From: a virus
Virus record (IMG/VR): IMGVR_UViG_3300047510_001668
Location: 62,001-126,000 of that record
Direction: 5' to 3' (one strand)
DNA: 64,000 nucleotides
Part shown: positions 45,435 through 51,790 of the stretch, piece by piece
How positions within the stretch are numbered: the stretch's first letter is position 1
Layout: the number at the start of each line of letters is the position of its first letter
Notes under the pieces: generated by a model
Databases searched by the model: none
Told to the model about the DNA's origin: nothing
Seen by the model: only the letters and a program-made list of their open reading frames with translations
Position numbers and translations under genes: made by a program

Positions 45435-45587
45435 TTATCTATATTGCTCTGTGGCCATGGCTTTCTGAATGTCTCCTCCTTGTAGAGGATCCTCAGATGA
45501 TGAGCGGGTCAAGGTGAAGGCAAAAATTAAAAAAATCACCAAAGCAATAAATGAAATGATGTTAGGTAAGTTATCTTTGTTTTCCAT
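45435..45587 (-). CDS. Single-pass membrane protein inside the tRNA array (50 aa)
   Basis: A 50-residue protein with one transmembrane helix (IISFIALVIFLIFAFTL) and a polar tail. The ATG at 45587 has a GGAGGATGT site. It lies between tRNA-Cys and tRNA-Pro. Function unknown. Confidence 0.62.
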   Translation of the reverse strand: MENKDNLPNIISFIALVIFLIFAFTLTRSSSEDPLQGGDIQKAMATEQYR

Positions 45588-45604
45588 ACATCCTCCTGTA
45601 GAAG

Positions 45605-45677
45605 TCGAGGAGACAGGACTCGAACCTGCGACATCCTGCTCCCAAAGCAGGCACTCTACCAACTGAGCTACTCCTCG
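45605..45677 (-). tRNA. tRNA-Pro (TGG)
   Basis: Acceptor CGAGGAG / CTCCTCG, T-loop TTCGAGT, anticodon loop TTTGGGA giving TGG. Confidence 0.93.
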
Positions 45678-45685
45678 ATGATTGT

Positions 45686-45713
45686 AATATACAACATTTC
45701 TTTCATTTGTCAA
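45686..45713 (-). promoter_or_regulatory. Sigma-70 type promoter inside the tRNA array
   Basis: Minus strand: TTGACA, 16-base spacer, TATATT, between tRNA-Arg(ACG) and tRNA-Pro. It can express tRNA-Pro, Cys, Trp and the small genes down to 44678. Confidence 0.75.
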
Positions 45714-45716
45714 GCA

Positions 45717-45790
45717 CGCGCCTGAAAGGATTCGAACCTATAACCTTCTGATCCGTAGTCAGATGCTCTATCCAGTTGAGCTACAAGCGC
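45717..45790 (-). tRNA. tRNA-Arg (ACG)
   Basis: Acceptor GCGCTTG / CAGGCGC, anticodon loop CTACGGA giving ACG (read as ICG after editing). T-stem has one mismatch. Confidence 0.9.
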
Positions 45791-45794
45791 CTGA

Positions 45795-45867
<73 letters not shown>

Positions 45868-45869
45868 AG

Positions 45870-45944
45870 GGTGACTGACGGGATTCGAACCCGCGACCCT
45901 CGGAACCACAATCCGATGCTCTAACCAGCTGAGCTACAATCACC
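45870..45944 (-). tRNA. tRNA-His (GTG)
   Basis: Acceptor GTGATTG / CAGTCAC with the extra G(-1) opposite C73 that marks tRNA-His. Anticodon loop TTGTGGT. Confidence 0.93.
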
Positions 45945-45948
45945 ATGG

Positions 45949-46022
45949 AGTCCTTGGCGAGACTTGAACTCACAACCCGCTCCTTAGGACGGAGCCGCTC
46001 TATCCAGTTGAGCTACAAGGAC
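45949..46022 (-). tRNA. tRNA-Arg (CCT)
   Basis: Acceptor GTCCTTG / CAAGGAC, anticodon loop GTCCTAA giving CCT. Confidence 0.92.
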
Positions 46023-46023
46023 A

Positions 46024-46113
46024 CGGACAGAGAGGGATTCGAACCCTCGGTACAGCTTTTGACCGTACGGCGGTTTAGCAAACCGCTGCCTTAAGCCTCT
46101 CGGCCATCTGTCC
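46024..46113 (-). tRNA. tRNA-Ser (GCT)
   Basis: Class II tRNA with a long variable arm. Acceptor GGACAGA / TCTGTCC, anticodon loop TTGCTAA giving GCT. Confidence 0.93.
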
Positions 46114-46115
46114 AA

Positions 46116-46189
46116 CGCTCCTGGAGGGACTCGAACCCCCAACCCACTGAGTAGAAATCAGTTGCGCTATCCAATTACGCCACAAGAGC
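46116..46189 (-). tRNA. tRNA-Arg (TCT)
   Basis: Acceptor GCTCTTG / CAGGAGC, anticodon loop TTTCTAC giving TCT. Confidence 0.92.
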
Positions 46190-46192
46190 AAG

Positions 46193-46266
46193 TACACCAG
46201 GCTAGAGTTGAACTAGCGACCCCCGGTGTATCAGACCGGTGCTCTAACCAGCTGAGCTACTGGTGT
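46193..46266 (-). tRNA. tRNA-Ile (GAT)
   Basis: Acceptor ACACCAG / CTGGTGT, anticodon loop CTGATAC giving GAT. Confidence 0.92.
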
Positions 46267-46269
46267 GTA

Positions 46270-46353
46270 TGGGAGTGGAAGGATTCGAACCTACTAGGCC
46301 TATTGGCGACAGATTTACAGTCTGTTGTAGTCCTCCAGCTCTACAGCACTCCC
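46270..46353 (-). tRNA. tRNA-Tyr (GTA)
   Basis: Class II tRNA with long variable arm. Acceptor GGGAGTG / CACTCCC, anticodon loop CTGTAAA giving GTA. Confidence 0.93.
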
Positions 46354-46533
46354 CTACTTCAGTTCCTCTACTTCTATCATGATGTTGCCACGTGCACCTA
46401 CAGAAGGCCAAAAAGCAATATCAAATTTATTGAAATCCAATTTTCCTAATGCTTCTTCCACACTAGTGACGGCTTCTTTTCTTGTGGTGTACTTACCTGG
46501 GACTGGAATGCCGTTATACTTTACAATGAACAT
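46354..46533 (-). CDS. Small protein within the tRNA array (59 aa)
   Basis: A 59-residue protein, MFIVKYNGIPVPGKYTTRKE, then VEEALGKLDFNKFD. GGAGACATC precedes the ATG. The stop touches the 5' end of tRNA-Tyr. Function unknown. Confidence 0.62.
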   Translation of the reverse strand: MFIVKYNGIPVPGKYTTRKEAVTSVEEALGKLDFNKFDIAFWPSVGARGNIMIEVEELK

Positions 46534-46548
46534 GATGTCTCCTTGTGA

Positions 46549-46622
46549 TAGCTGAGGCCGGACTTGAACCGGCGACCCCGGCATTATGAGTGCCGTGCTC
46601 TAACCAGCTGAGCTACCCAGCC
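46549..46622 (-). tRNA. tRNA-Met (CAT), elongator type
   Basis: Acceptor GGCTGGG / CTCAGCT, anticodon loop CTCATAA giving CAT. The anticodon stem lacks the three G-C pairs of initiator tRNA. A lysidine-modified Ile tRNA is less likely because a separate Ile(TAT) gene is present. Confidence 0.9.
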
Positions 46623-46624
46623 AA

Positions 46625-46698
46625 CGGAATCGACGGGACTCGAACCCGCAACCCCCGCAGTGACAGTGCGGTGCGCTAACCGATTGCGCCACGACTCC
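46625..46698 (-). tRNA. tRNA-Asp (GTC)
   Basis: Acceptor GGAGTCG / CGATTCC, anticodon loop CTGTCAC giving GTC. Confidence 0.93.
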
Positions 46699-46701
46699 AA
46701 G

Positions 46702-46773
46702 CTCCTCGGGCTGGACTCGAACCAGCAACCCTTCGATTAACAGTCGAATGCTCCACCGTTGAGCTACCGAGGA
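46702..46773 (-). tRNA. tRNA-Asn (GTT)
   Basis: Acceptor TCCTCGG / CCGAGGA, anticodon loop CTGTTAA giving GTT. Confidence 0.93.
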
Positions 46774-46777
46774 ATGG

Positions 46778-46850
46778 TGCCAAGAGACAGAATCGAACTG
46801 CCGACACGTGGTTCTTCAGACCACTGCTCTACCAACTGAGCTATCTTGGC
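46778..46850 (-). tRNA. tRNA-Phe (GAA)
   Basis: Acceptor GCCAAGA / TCTTGGC, anticodon loop CTGAAGA giving GAA. The three bases after the discriminator are CCA (46777-46775), possibly encoded. Confidence 0.93.
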
Positions 46851-46856
46851 GTACAG

Positions 46857-46929
46857 AGCGAGCGATGGGGTTCGAACCCACGACATCAACGTTGGCAACG
46901 TTGCGCTCTACCAGCTGAGCTACGCTCGC
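46857..46929 (-). tRNA. tRNA-Gly (GCC)
   Basis: Acceptor GCGAGCG / CGCTCGC, anticodon loop TTGCCAA giving GCC. Confidence 0.93.
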
Positions 46930-46939
46930 AAACTACAAA

Positions 46940-47011
46940 TGCCCCGACTAGGACTCGAACCTAGAACCTGGTGATTAAGAGTCACATGCTCTACCATTGA
47001 GCTATCGAGGC
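46940..47011 (-). tRNA. tRNA-Lys (CTT), 5' end overlapped by an HNH gene
   Basis: Acceptor GCCTCGA / TCGGGGC, anticodon loop CTCTTAA giving CTT. The HNH gene upstream ends ten bases inside this tRNA. Confidence 0.92.
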
Positions 47012-47391
47012 GTTCTATAAGTTCTAGCAGATTTTCTTTTTCCTGTATTCTTAAAAGTTTTCTTTAGTGAGTGACAATTAGGACAGAGAACTCTTAAATT
47101 TTCACGTAAATTATTATAAGCATCACCATCAATATGGTCAACATCTAATGGTACAGTATTTGTATATGGATTTACATCACCCCAACCACATTCTGAACAT
47201 TGATGTTTTGCTTCTTCTAATAAAAATCTACGCATCCAGACAGGAACAGAAATACCACCTTTTCTTATAAAGTTTTTACCTTCTAACCATGTAGATATTG
47301 AACTCTTGTATTGAAATGCTTGTTGACATTTACCATCACAAAAAGTATTTCTACCTGGTATCTCTTTACTACAGTTTTTACAAGTTTTCAT
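47002..47391 (-). CDS. HNH homing-type endonuclease in the tRNA array
   Basis: A 129-residue protein: N-terminal zinc ribbon (C-K-N-C, then F-C-D-G-K-C), second Cys pair CSECG, and the HNH core LDVDHIDGDAYNNLRENLRV with C-P-N-C. Clearly more AT-rich than its surroundings. It has its own TATAAATA and GGAGGTCGT site. It ends ten bases inside tRNA-Lys, as its relative at 48767 ends in tRNA-Val. Free-standing mobile gene. Confidence 0.86.
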   Translation of the reverse strand: MKTCKNCSKEIPGRNTFCDGKCQQAFQYKSSISTWLEGKNFIRKGGISVPVWMRRFLLEEAKHQCSECGWGDVNPYTNTVPLDVDHIDGDAYNNLRENLRVLCPNCHSLKKTFKNTGKRKSARTYRTPR

Positions 47392-47408
47392 ACGACCTCC
47401 TATATATG

Positions 47409-47416
47409 TATTTATA
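47409..47416 (-). promoter_or_regulatory. Late promoter for the HNH gene (TATAAATA)
   Basis: Minus strand TATAAATA, 18 bases before the HNH ATG. Confidence 0.7.
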
Positions 47417-47431
47417 AGGTCGTGAACTTAG

Positions 47432-47504
47432 AGCTAGCAGTCGGAATCGAACCGACGACATCCTCATTACAAGTGAGGTGCTCTGCCAACTGAGCTATGC
47501 TAGC
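47432..47504 (-). tRNA. tRNA-Thr (TGT)
   Basis: Acceptor GCTAGCA / TGCTAGC, anticodon loop CTTGTAA giving TGT. Confidence 0.93.
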
Positions 47505-47517
47505 AAACATACAACAG

Positions 47518-47590
47518 AGCGAGCGATGGGACTCGAACCCACAACAACCTGCTTGGAAGGCAGGGACTCTAGCCATTGAGCTACGCTCGC
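47518..47590 (-). tRNA. tRNA-Gly (TCC)
   Basis: Acceptor GCGAGCG / CGCTCGC (same as tRNA-Gly GCC), anticodon loop CTTCCAA giving TCC. Confidence 0.93.
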
Positions 47591-47592
47591 AA

Positions 47593-47668
47593 GTCCGCCG
47601 GGAGGGACTTGAACCCCCACATCTTTCGCATATAAGGCGACTGCCTTCACCATTTGGCTACCGGCGGA
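47593..47668 (-). tRNA. tRNA-Ile (TAT)
   Basis: Acceptor TCCGCCG / CGGCGGA, anticodon loop CTTATAT giving TAT, which reads AUA directly. Anticodon stem has one mismatch at the base. UAU-anticodon Ile tRNAs are uncommon in bacteria. Confidence 0.82.
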
Positions 47669-47671
47669 TGA

Positions 47672-47745
47672 TGCACCCCCTGGGATTCGAACCCAGCCCT
47701 AAAAGATTAAAAGTCTCTTGTGCTAACCGCTGACACTAGGGGTGC
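47672..47745 (-). tRNA. tRNA-Lys (TTT)
   Basis: Acceptor GCACCCC / GGGGTGC, anticodon loop CTTTTAA giving TTT. Confidence 0.93.
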
Positions 47746-47753
47746 TTGTGACA

Positions 47754-47836
47754 TGCTCCGGGCGAGACTCGAACTCGCAAGACCTTTCGGTCGGGGGATT
47801 TTAAGTCCCCTGTGTATACCATTTCACCACCAGAGC
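47754..47836 (-). tRNA. tRNA-Leu (TAA)
   Basis: Class II. Acceptor GCTCTGG / CCGGAGC, anticodon loop CTTAAAA giving TAA, long variable arm. Confidence 0.93.
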
Positions 47837-47839
47837 TTA

Positions 47840-47922
47840 TGCATTCAGAGGGGGTCGAACCCACACGCCTTGTCGGCGCCAGATCCTAAGTCTGGTGCGT
47901 CTGCCAATTCCGCCATGAATGC
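47840..47922 (-). tRNA. tRNA-Leu (TAG)
   Basis: Class II. Acceptor GCATTCA / TGAATGC, anticodon loop CTTAGGA giving TAG. T-loop TTCGACC. Confidence 0.9.
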
Positions 47923-47932
47923 ATTTCAGTTA

Positions 47933-48310
47933 TCAATCAGCAACCTCTTCTATCTCAACAGGTCCGTAAAACACAATTTCACAATCTGAACATTCCCAGC
48001 CTGCCTCTTCCGGATAGAATGTTGCGGATTCTAGAAGTTTCTGTTCCTTCTTGGACAAATCTTCCACACCCACTCTGTCTGTCCAACACCCATCATTTAA
48101 ATTATGATCCATTCTGCTGTATTCATCTGACACCAAAGTGTCACCTTCTGTCCAGCCATTCTCACGTGGGTCTTCCTCCACCCAAACCTCACCCCAACGA
48201 TACCAGGTGTTTTCTTCAAAGTAGATGCGTTTACCATTGCCTAGCACCTTCTCCCAAACGCATTGTTCACACACATCCTTTTTATCAACATTGGAAATTT
48301 TAAATGACAT
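47933..48310 (-). CDS. Zinc-binding hypothetical protein within the tRNA array (125 aa)
   Basis: A 125-residue acidic protein with CEQC near residue 14 and CSDC near residue 110, a likely zinc site. The ATG at 48310 follows GAGGTGATT. Rich in Trp and Glu. Function unknown. Confidence 0.62.
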   Translation of the reverse strand: MSFKISNVDKKDVCEQCVWEKVLGNGKRIYFEENTWYRWGEVWVEEDPRENGWTEGDTLVSDEYSRMDHNLNDGCWTDRVGVEDLSKKEQKLLESATFYPEEAGWECSDCEIVFYGPVEIEEVAD

Positions 48311-48331
48311 AATCACCTCATGATGAAGAAG

Positions 48332-48416
48332 CGGACAGGGAGGGATTCGAACCCCCGGAACCTTTCAGTTCTTCGGTTTTCAAGACCGATGCAATAAACC
48401 GCTCTACCACCTGTCC
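48332..48416 (-). tRNA. tRNA-Ser (TGA)
   Basis: Class II. Acceptor GGACAGG / CCTGTCC, anticodon loop CTTGAAA giving TGA. Confidence 0.93.
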
Positions 48417-48561
48417 AATAACAACCTCAGGCGTCCCTGAGGTGAACACTTGTAGTCCTGCGGCAAAGTACAATAGAAGCTGTCTAGAAGATTTCTATTC
48501 ACATATAGCCTAGCGGAACCTTTCGGTAATAACTATATTTCATATACCTACAAGTATTCTA
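48417..48561 (-). other. Non-coding spacer with hairpins
   Basis: No ORF or tRNA. It holds a CCTCAG/CTGAGG hairpin (48425-48442) and an AATAGAA/TTCTATT inverted repeat (about 48473-48502). Could be processing signals or a small RNA; nothing decisive. Confidence 0.4.
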
Positions 48562-48644
48562 TGCTCCCGGTGAGACTCGAACTCACAAGCCTGTGAAGGC
48601 AGAGGTTTTTGAGACCTCCGTGTATACCATTCCACCACAAGAGC
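48562..48644 (-). tRNA. tRNA-Leu (CAA)
   Basis: Class II. Acceptor GCTCTTG / CGGGAGC, anticodon loop CTCAAAA giving CAA. Confidence 0.92.
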
Positions 48645-48703
48645 AGGTGTGATGCCAGTTAACATTATGGATTCTCGCAGACCACTGGCACCACAAGCGA
48701 GAA

Positions 48704-48776
48704 TGGGTAGTGAGGGACTCGAACCCCCGACAGCCTGCGTGTAAAGCAGGTGCTCTACCAGCTGAGCTAACCACCC
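48704..48776 (-). tRNA. tRNA-Val (TAC), 5' end overlapped by an HNH gene
   Basis: Acceptor GGGTGGT / ACTACCC, anticodon loop TTTACAC giving TAC. The HNH gene upstream ends ten bases inside it. A hairpin with arms ATTCTCGC/GCGAGAAT lies just downstream (about 48671-48704). Confidence 0.92.
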
Positions 48777-49168
48777 CTTTTATATCTACCTAAGTATCCG
48801 TTTCTTTTAGTATTTTTTGTGTTTCTTGAAACCCAGGTATCTGTTTGTGTGTGACAATTAGGACACAACAATCTTAAATTTTCTATTTTATTGTTATCTG
48901 AATTACCATCAATGTGGTCTAATTGCAGTGTCAATTCTTTCCCATTATGAAATGGCATCTGACCACATATTACACAAACATCACCTAAAGTTTCTTTCAG
49001 ATACTTTTTTAAAGCACCCACATTAGAACAAACCCCTTCTAATATTTTTGGAATTGAAATAGTTTTGTATTTAAATTCTCCTTGGCACTTATTACTGCAA
49101 TACTTGCCTGTTTTTTGTGATGGGAAAAAGTGTATCTCCTTTTCACAATTTAAACATTTACCTACCAT
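48767..49168 (-). CDS. HNH homing-type endonuclease in the tRNA array (second copy type)
   Basis: A 133-residue protein: N-terminal zinc ribbon (C-L-N-C-E-K, then YCSNKC), middle CVICG pair and HNH core LQLDHIDGNSDNNKIENLRL with C-P-N-C-H. Same architecture as the gene at 47002 but diverged. AT-rich, with its own TATAAATA and an AAGGAG site. It ends ten bases inside tRNA-Val. Confidence 0.86.
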   Translation of the reverse strand: MVGKCLNCEKEIHFFPSQKTGKYCSNKCQGEFKYKTISIPKILEGVCSNVGALKKYLKETLGDVCVICGQMPFHNGKELTLQLDHIDGNSDNNKIENLRLLCPNCHTQTDTWVSRNTKNTKRNGYLGRYKRGG

Positions 49169-49195
49169 CTTTTCTCCTTGTTAGACCTTACAATT

Positions 49196-49203
49196 TATTT
49201 ATA
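49196..49203 (-). promoter_or_regulatory. Late promoter for the second HNH gene (TATAAATA)
   Basis: Minus strand TATAAATA, 28 bases before the HNH ATG, preceded by GACCG as the other HNH promoter is by GACCT. Confidence 0.72.
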
Positions 49204-49219
49204 CGGTCTAAGTTTTTCA

Positions 49220-49292
49220 TGGACCTGAACGGGATCGAACCGATGACCTCCTGAATGCAAATCAGGCGCTCTCCCAGCTGAGCTACAGGCCC
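49220..49292 (-). tRNA. tRNA-Ala (TGC)
   Basis: Acceptor GGGCCTG / CAGGTCC, anticodon loop TTTGCAT giving TGC. Confidence 0.93.
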
Positions 49293-49296
49293 GAGG

Positions 49297-49388
49297 TGAC
49301 GTTGAAGTGGGCGGACTCACCCGCTTTCCTAGTTGAGATAGGCGACCGATTTGCTCAACATTGTCGGCCCTCTAACCACTTGAACGTC
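49297..49388 (-). ncRNA. tRNA-like structured RNA, degenerate
   Basis: Ends pair as GACGTT / AACGTC with discriminator A, and a D-loop-like AAGTGGTTAGAGG follows. The T-arm position has GCGG-GTGAGT-CCGC, lacking the TTC of a normal T-loop. The anticodon region (CCGA ... TCGG) encloses a 14-base loop. It sits in line with true tRNAs between Ala and Gln. It may be a decayed class II tRNA or another small structured RNA. Confidence 0.5.
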
Positions 49389-49395
49389 TAACTTG

Positions 49396-49578
49396 TTACT
49401 TGGCAGCTTCACCTTCTACTGCTGGCTTTACTTCTGCTGACTTGATTGAATCAGTATCAATCTTGGTTGAGTCAACAACTGCTGCACTGTCAACTGCAAC
49501 TTCACCTTGAACTGCTTCTTCCTTTGCTGCACATGCACCAAGGAACAACACACCGACCAACATGAATAACTTGCTCAT
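49396..49578 (-). CDS. Small lipoprotein (60 aa)
   Basis: A 60-residue protein with signal and lipobox MLVGVLFLGAC (Cys 16) and a polar Ala/Val/Glu/Asp-rich tail. GGAGAATGT site. Could be an outer-membrane lysis or exclusion peptide; unknown. Confidence 0.68.
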   Translation of the reverse strand: MSKLFMLVGVLFLGACAAKEEAVQGEVAVDSAAVVDSTKIDTDSIKSAEVKPAVEGEAAK

Positions 49579-49623
49579 ACATTCTCCTTATGAATTGTGG
49601 AATTGCACTGCTATCGCACTGCA

Positions 49624-49694
49624 TTGCCCCACTACGACTCGAACGTAGATTCGCGGATCCAAAGTCCGCTGTCCTGCCATTGGACGATAGGGCA
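49624..49694 (-). tRNA. tRNA-Gln (TTG)
   Basis: Acceptor TGCCCTA / TGGGGCA, anticodon loop CTTTGGA giving TTG. Confidence 0.92.
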
Positions 49695-49698
49695 ATAG

Positions 49699-49770
49699 TA
49701 CCGCGTATGGGAATCGAACCCATCTTACCAGAGTGAAAGTCTAGCGTCCTAACCGATAGACGAACGCGGC
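49699..49770 (-). tRNA. tRNA-Glu (TTC)
   Basis: Acceptor GCCGCGT / ACGCGGT, anticodon loop CTTTCAC giving TTC. First gene after the array promoter. Confidence 0.92.
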
Positions 49771-49807
49771 ATGAACACATCAGTTATCAATCAACACCTA
49801 CTCTTGA

Positions 49808-49836
49808 AATATAACACCCTGGGACTCGTTTGTCAA
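49808..49836 (-). promoter_or_regulatory. Sigma-70 type promoter of the tRNA array, -35 inside a hairpin loop
   Basis: Minus strand: TTGACA, 17 bases, TATATT, about 38 bases before tRNA-Glu. The TTGACA lies in the loop of the hairpin at 49816-49846. Confidence 0.88.
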
Positions 49837-49846
49837 GCCCCAGGGT
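49816..49846 (-). terminator. Terminator hairpin after the 49868 gene
   Basis: Stem ACCCTGGG / CCCAGGGT with a 15-base loop; the T-run is weak. It ends the RNase H operon and overlaps the tRNA promoter. Confidence 0.65.
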
Positions 49847-49867
49847 AAGTCCTTCCAAATCAACAAC

Positions 49868-50368
49868 TTACACTTTCTTGGGCTTTTTCTTTTTCTTTGT
49901 TTCTGTGACTTCAGGTAATGTAATCTTGGCACCTAATTGTGTCAATACTTCTCGCATATTTGGGTAAATCTGAAGCAGTGTTTGGTCCTTGATGTGGACC
50001 ATGACATTGGCTTCTTTCCAGTGCATGCCTTCTAACATTTGCACCCAAAGTGTTTCTTTTTTGTGGCTTGCAATCTTTTCCATGCTACCACCAGATTGAA
50101 AATTTTTAATTCTTCGAAATTCTGCTCTGACATCCGTGTTGGCAAACCCATCTGGCAAAGTGGTGTCTGGCTTGTAGGTGTCTGGCATGCCAATGGGCAA
50201 CCCATGCAACTTTTCAGCTTCCAGTACTGCCATTCGCATCAAAGGGGCAAACGTGGTGTCAATCTTGGCCACTTGTTTGGTCCTGTCCACTTGTTCTTCC
50301 AAAGTGGCACCTTGAGCAATCCAATCCAATTTTTCATTCAATAACATGTTAACGTGTAAATTCTTCAT
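49868..50368 (-). CDS. Conserved phage protein of unknown function (166 aa)
   Basis: A 166-residue protein with a Lys-rich C-terminus (TKKKKKPKK). Middle segment GLPIGMPDTYKPDTTLPDG suggests an ordered domain. Next to RNase H; a TATAAATA inside rnh could give separate late expression. No family recognised. Confidence 0.6.
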   Translation of the reverse strand: MKNLHVNMLLNEKLDWIAQGATLEEQVDRTKQVAKIDTTFAPLMRMAVLEAEKLHGLPIGMPDTYKPDTTLPDGFANTDVRAEFRRIKNFQSGGSMEKIASHKKETLWVQMLEGMHWKEANVMVHIKDQTLLQIYPNMREVLTQLGAKITLPEVTETKKKKKPKKV

Positions 50369-50369
50369 A

Positions 50370-51257
50370 TCAAAACTCCGTGATGTGCTCCATGAGATTC
50401 TTCATCTTGTGTGCGATGAAGTAGTTCAGCAGTTGAGACTTGTCTCGTACATCCTTTTGCTGAGTGTAGTTATTTATAATGTTTTCCACAATGTCCTGAG
50501 GAATCATTCGGAGATCCACCATTTGCATGTTGCGCTTGATGGCTGCCTCATGTGGTGTGCCATCCCAATGTGTGACATCCAGCTTCTTCCATTGCTCCAG
50601 ATCCTTCTTTCGAATAGGCTTCTGACGACCACCAGTCACGAACACATCATCAGGTGACATGAAGTTGGGGACACCATCTCCCTTGTCGCCCATCAAGATA
50701 TGTTCCATGACAATCTCATCAATTGTTTCTGTGGCCTTCACCCACTTCTTGTGAATGGGGCTGTACTGCTTCACATTCTTGTAACGCTGAAGTTGTGTGA
50801 AGTCATGGTCACCAGACAGAATCAACACTGGCTGAGGCTCTGCCTCCAACCCTTGTTGCACCAAATCATGTTCCTGACTCCACAACACTAACGAAGCAAT
50901 GATGTCATCAGCCTCAGCTGTGTCCACTTCCACCACGGCATACGGGAAGCTCTCAGCTATTTCTGATTTGATTTGATTCAATGCCTCGAAAATGGCATGC
51001 CAATCAAAGCCAGAATCATCACGGGCCTTCTTTCTGTTGGCCTTGTAATGGGGGAACATCTTCTTGCGCCAGTATTTCTTGTTGTCACAGGCAATCACAA
51101 GCTGACCAAACTCCTTGCCAAACTTGTTCTTGTAGGACCTGAGAGCATTCACAATCATGTGGCGAATCAATGGCGTGCTGATTTCTGCATCAGTTCTGCC
51201 ACGAAGCTCTGCCATCAGAGTGCTAATTGCCGTCTGTGAATAATCCACGATAATCAT
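50370..51257 (-). CDS. rnh: RNase H / 5'-3' exonuclease, T4 Rnh-like
   Basis: A 295-residue FEN-1-family nuclease (T4 Rnh has 305). Metal-binding acidic residues appear in MIIVDYSQTA, IACDNKKYWRKKMFPHYKANR, EVDTAEADDIIASL, LSGDHDFTQLQ and MGDKGDGVPN. It removes RNA primers and flaps during lagging-strand synthesis with gp32. Strong match in motif order and length. Confidence 0.92.
   Translation of the reverse strand: MIIVDYSQTAISTLMAELRGRTDAEISTPLIRHMIVNALRSYKNKFGKEFGQLVIACDNKKYWRKKMFPHYKANRKKARDDSGFDWHAIFEALNQIKSEIAESFPYAVVEVDTAEADDIIASLVLWSQEHDLVQQGLEAEPQPVLILSGDHDFTQLQRYKNVKQYSPIHKKWVKATETIDEIVMEHILMGDKGDGVPNFMSPDDVFVTGGRQKPIRKKDLEQWKKLDVTHWDGTPHEAAIKRNMQMVDLRMIPQDIVENIINNYTQQKDVRDKSQLLNYFIAHKMKNLMEHITEF
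50471..50478 (-). promoter_or_regulatory. Late promoter candidate inside rnh (TATAAATA)
   Basis: Minus strand TATAAATA about 103 bases before the 50368 start. May be a chance match within coding DNA. Confidence 0.35.
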
Positions 51258-51258
51258 G

Positions 51259-51534
51259 TCATACCCCTATGTATTTCTTGCAATCATCATTGGGATCCCG
51301 ATGACATAGATGCAAGATGTTTGGAATCAATTGTCCTTGACGTTCCAACTTCACACATTCATCACATAAAACATAATTGATATGTGTGTATTTGTCAATA
51401 TCTAGATATTCAGGACGACAAGTGGATGCAATGTTCTCCACACCAGCATCCACTTGTTCCTGATAGTATCTGGCACAACATTCTGGTATGTTGCTATGAA
51501 CACCAAAATGATAGTGAAAATTATGGCATTTCAT
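51259..51534 (-). CDS. Cys/His-rich small protein (91 aa)
   Basis: A 91-residue protein rich in Cys and His: CHNFHYHFGVHSNIPECC, then CDECVKL and a late C. Likely zinc-binding. The ATG at 51534 overlaps the stop region of the previous gene by 14 bases. Function unknown. Confidence 0.62.
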   Translation of the reverse strand: MKCHNFHYHFGVHSNIPECCARYYQEQVDAGVENIASTCRPEYLDIDKYTHINYVLCDECVKLERQGQLIPNILHLCHRDPNDDCKKYIGV

Positions 51535-51790
51535 CCAATCCCTGGAAGTCACCAGGATTCCATGCCATGTTCTTGAATTGTCCTTCCTGAATCATGTCCT
51601 CGAACGTCTTGAACATGGCATTGAAACGAGCATTATACAGCTCCTTCATGCCAATCAGGATGTTCATGTACTTATCCTGGTCTTCTGCTTCCATGTTGGT
51701 CTCACTAATCATCGTGGCAATCAAATCTAAATCATCAGTGATTTGCCAGCACTTCATGATGTGTTGTTCCAAATCAAATCTATCTGTCAT
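51521..51790 (-). CDS. Small acidic helical protein (89 aa)
   Basis: An 89-residue helical protein (MKCWQITDDLDLIATMISET, then MNILIGMKELYNARFNAMF) similar in style to a hypothetical family in cyanophages. Its start overlaps the preceding stop by one base. Confidence 0.65.
   Translation of the reverse strand: MTDRFDLEQHIMKCWQITDDLDLIATMISETNMEAEDQDKYMNILIGMKELYNARFNAMFKTFEDMIQEGQFKNMAWNPGDFQGLDEMP

Noticed and set aside
46162-49780. Several short frames reading through the tRNA array on both strands, some resembling repeated peptides such as RVELATP or GRAPALHAG
   Set aside because: These are translations of conserved tRNA T-arms and acceptors, a well-known artefact.
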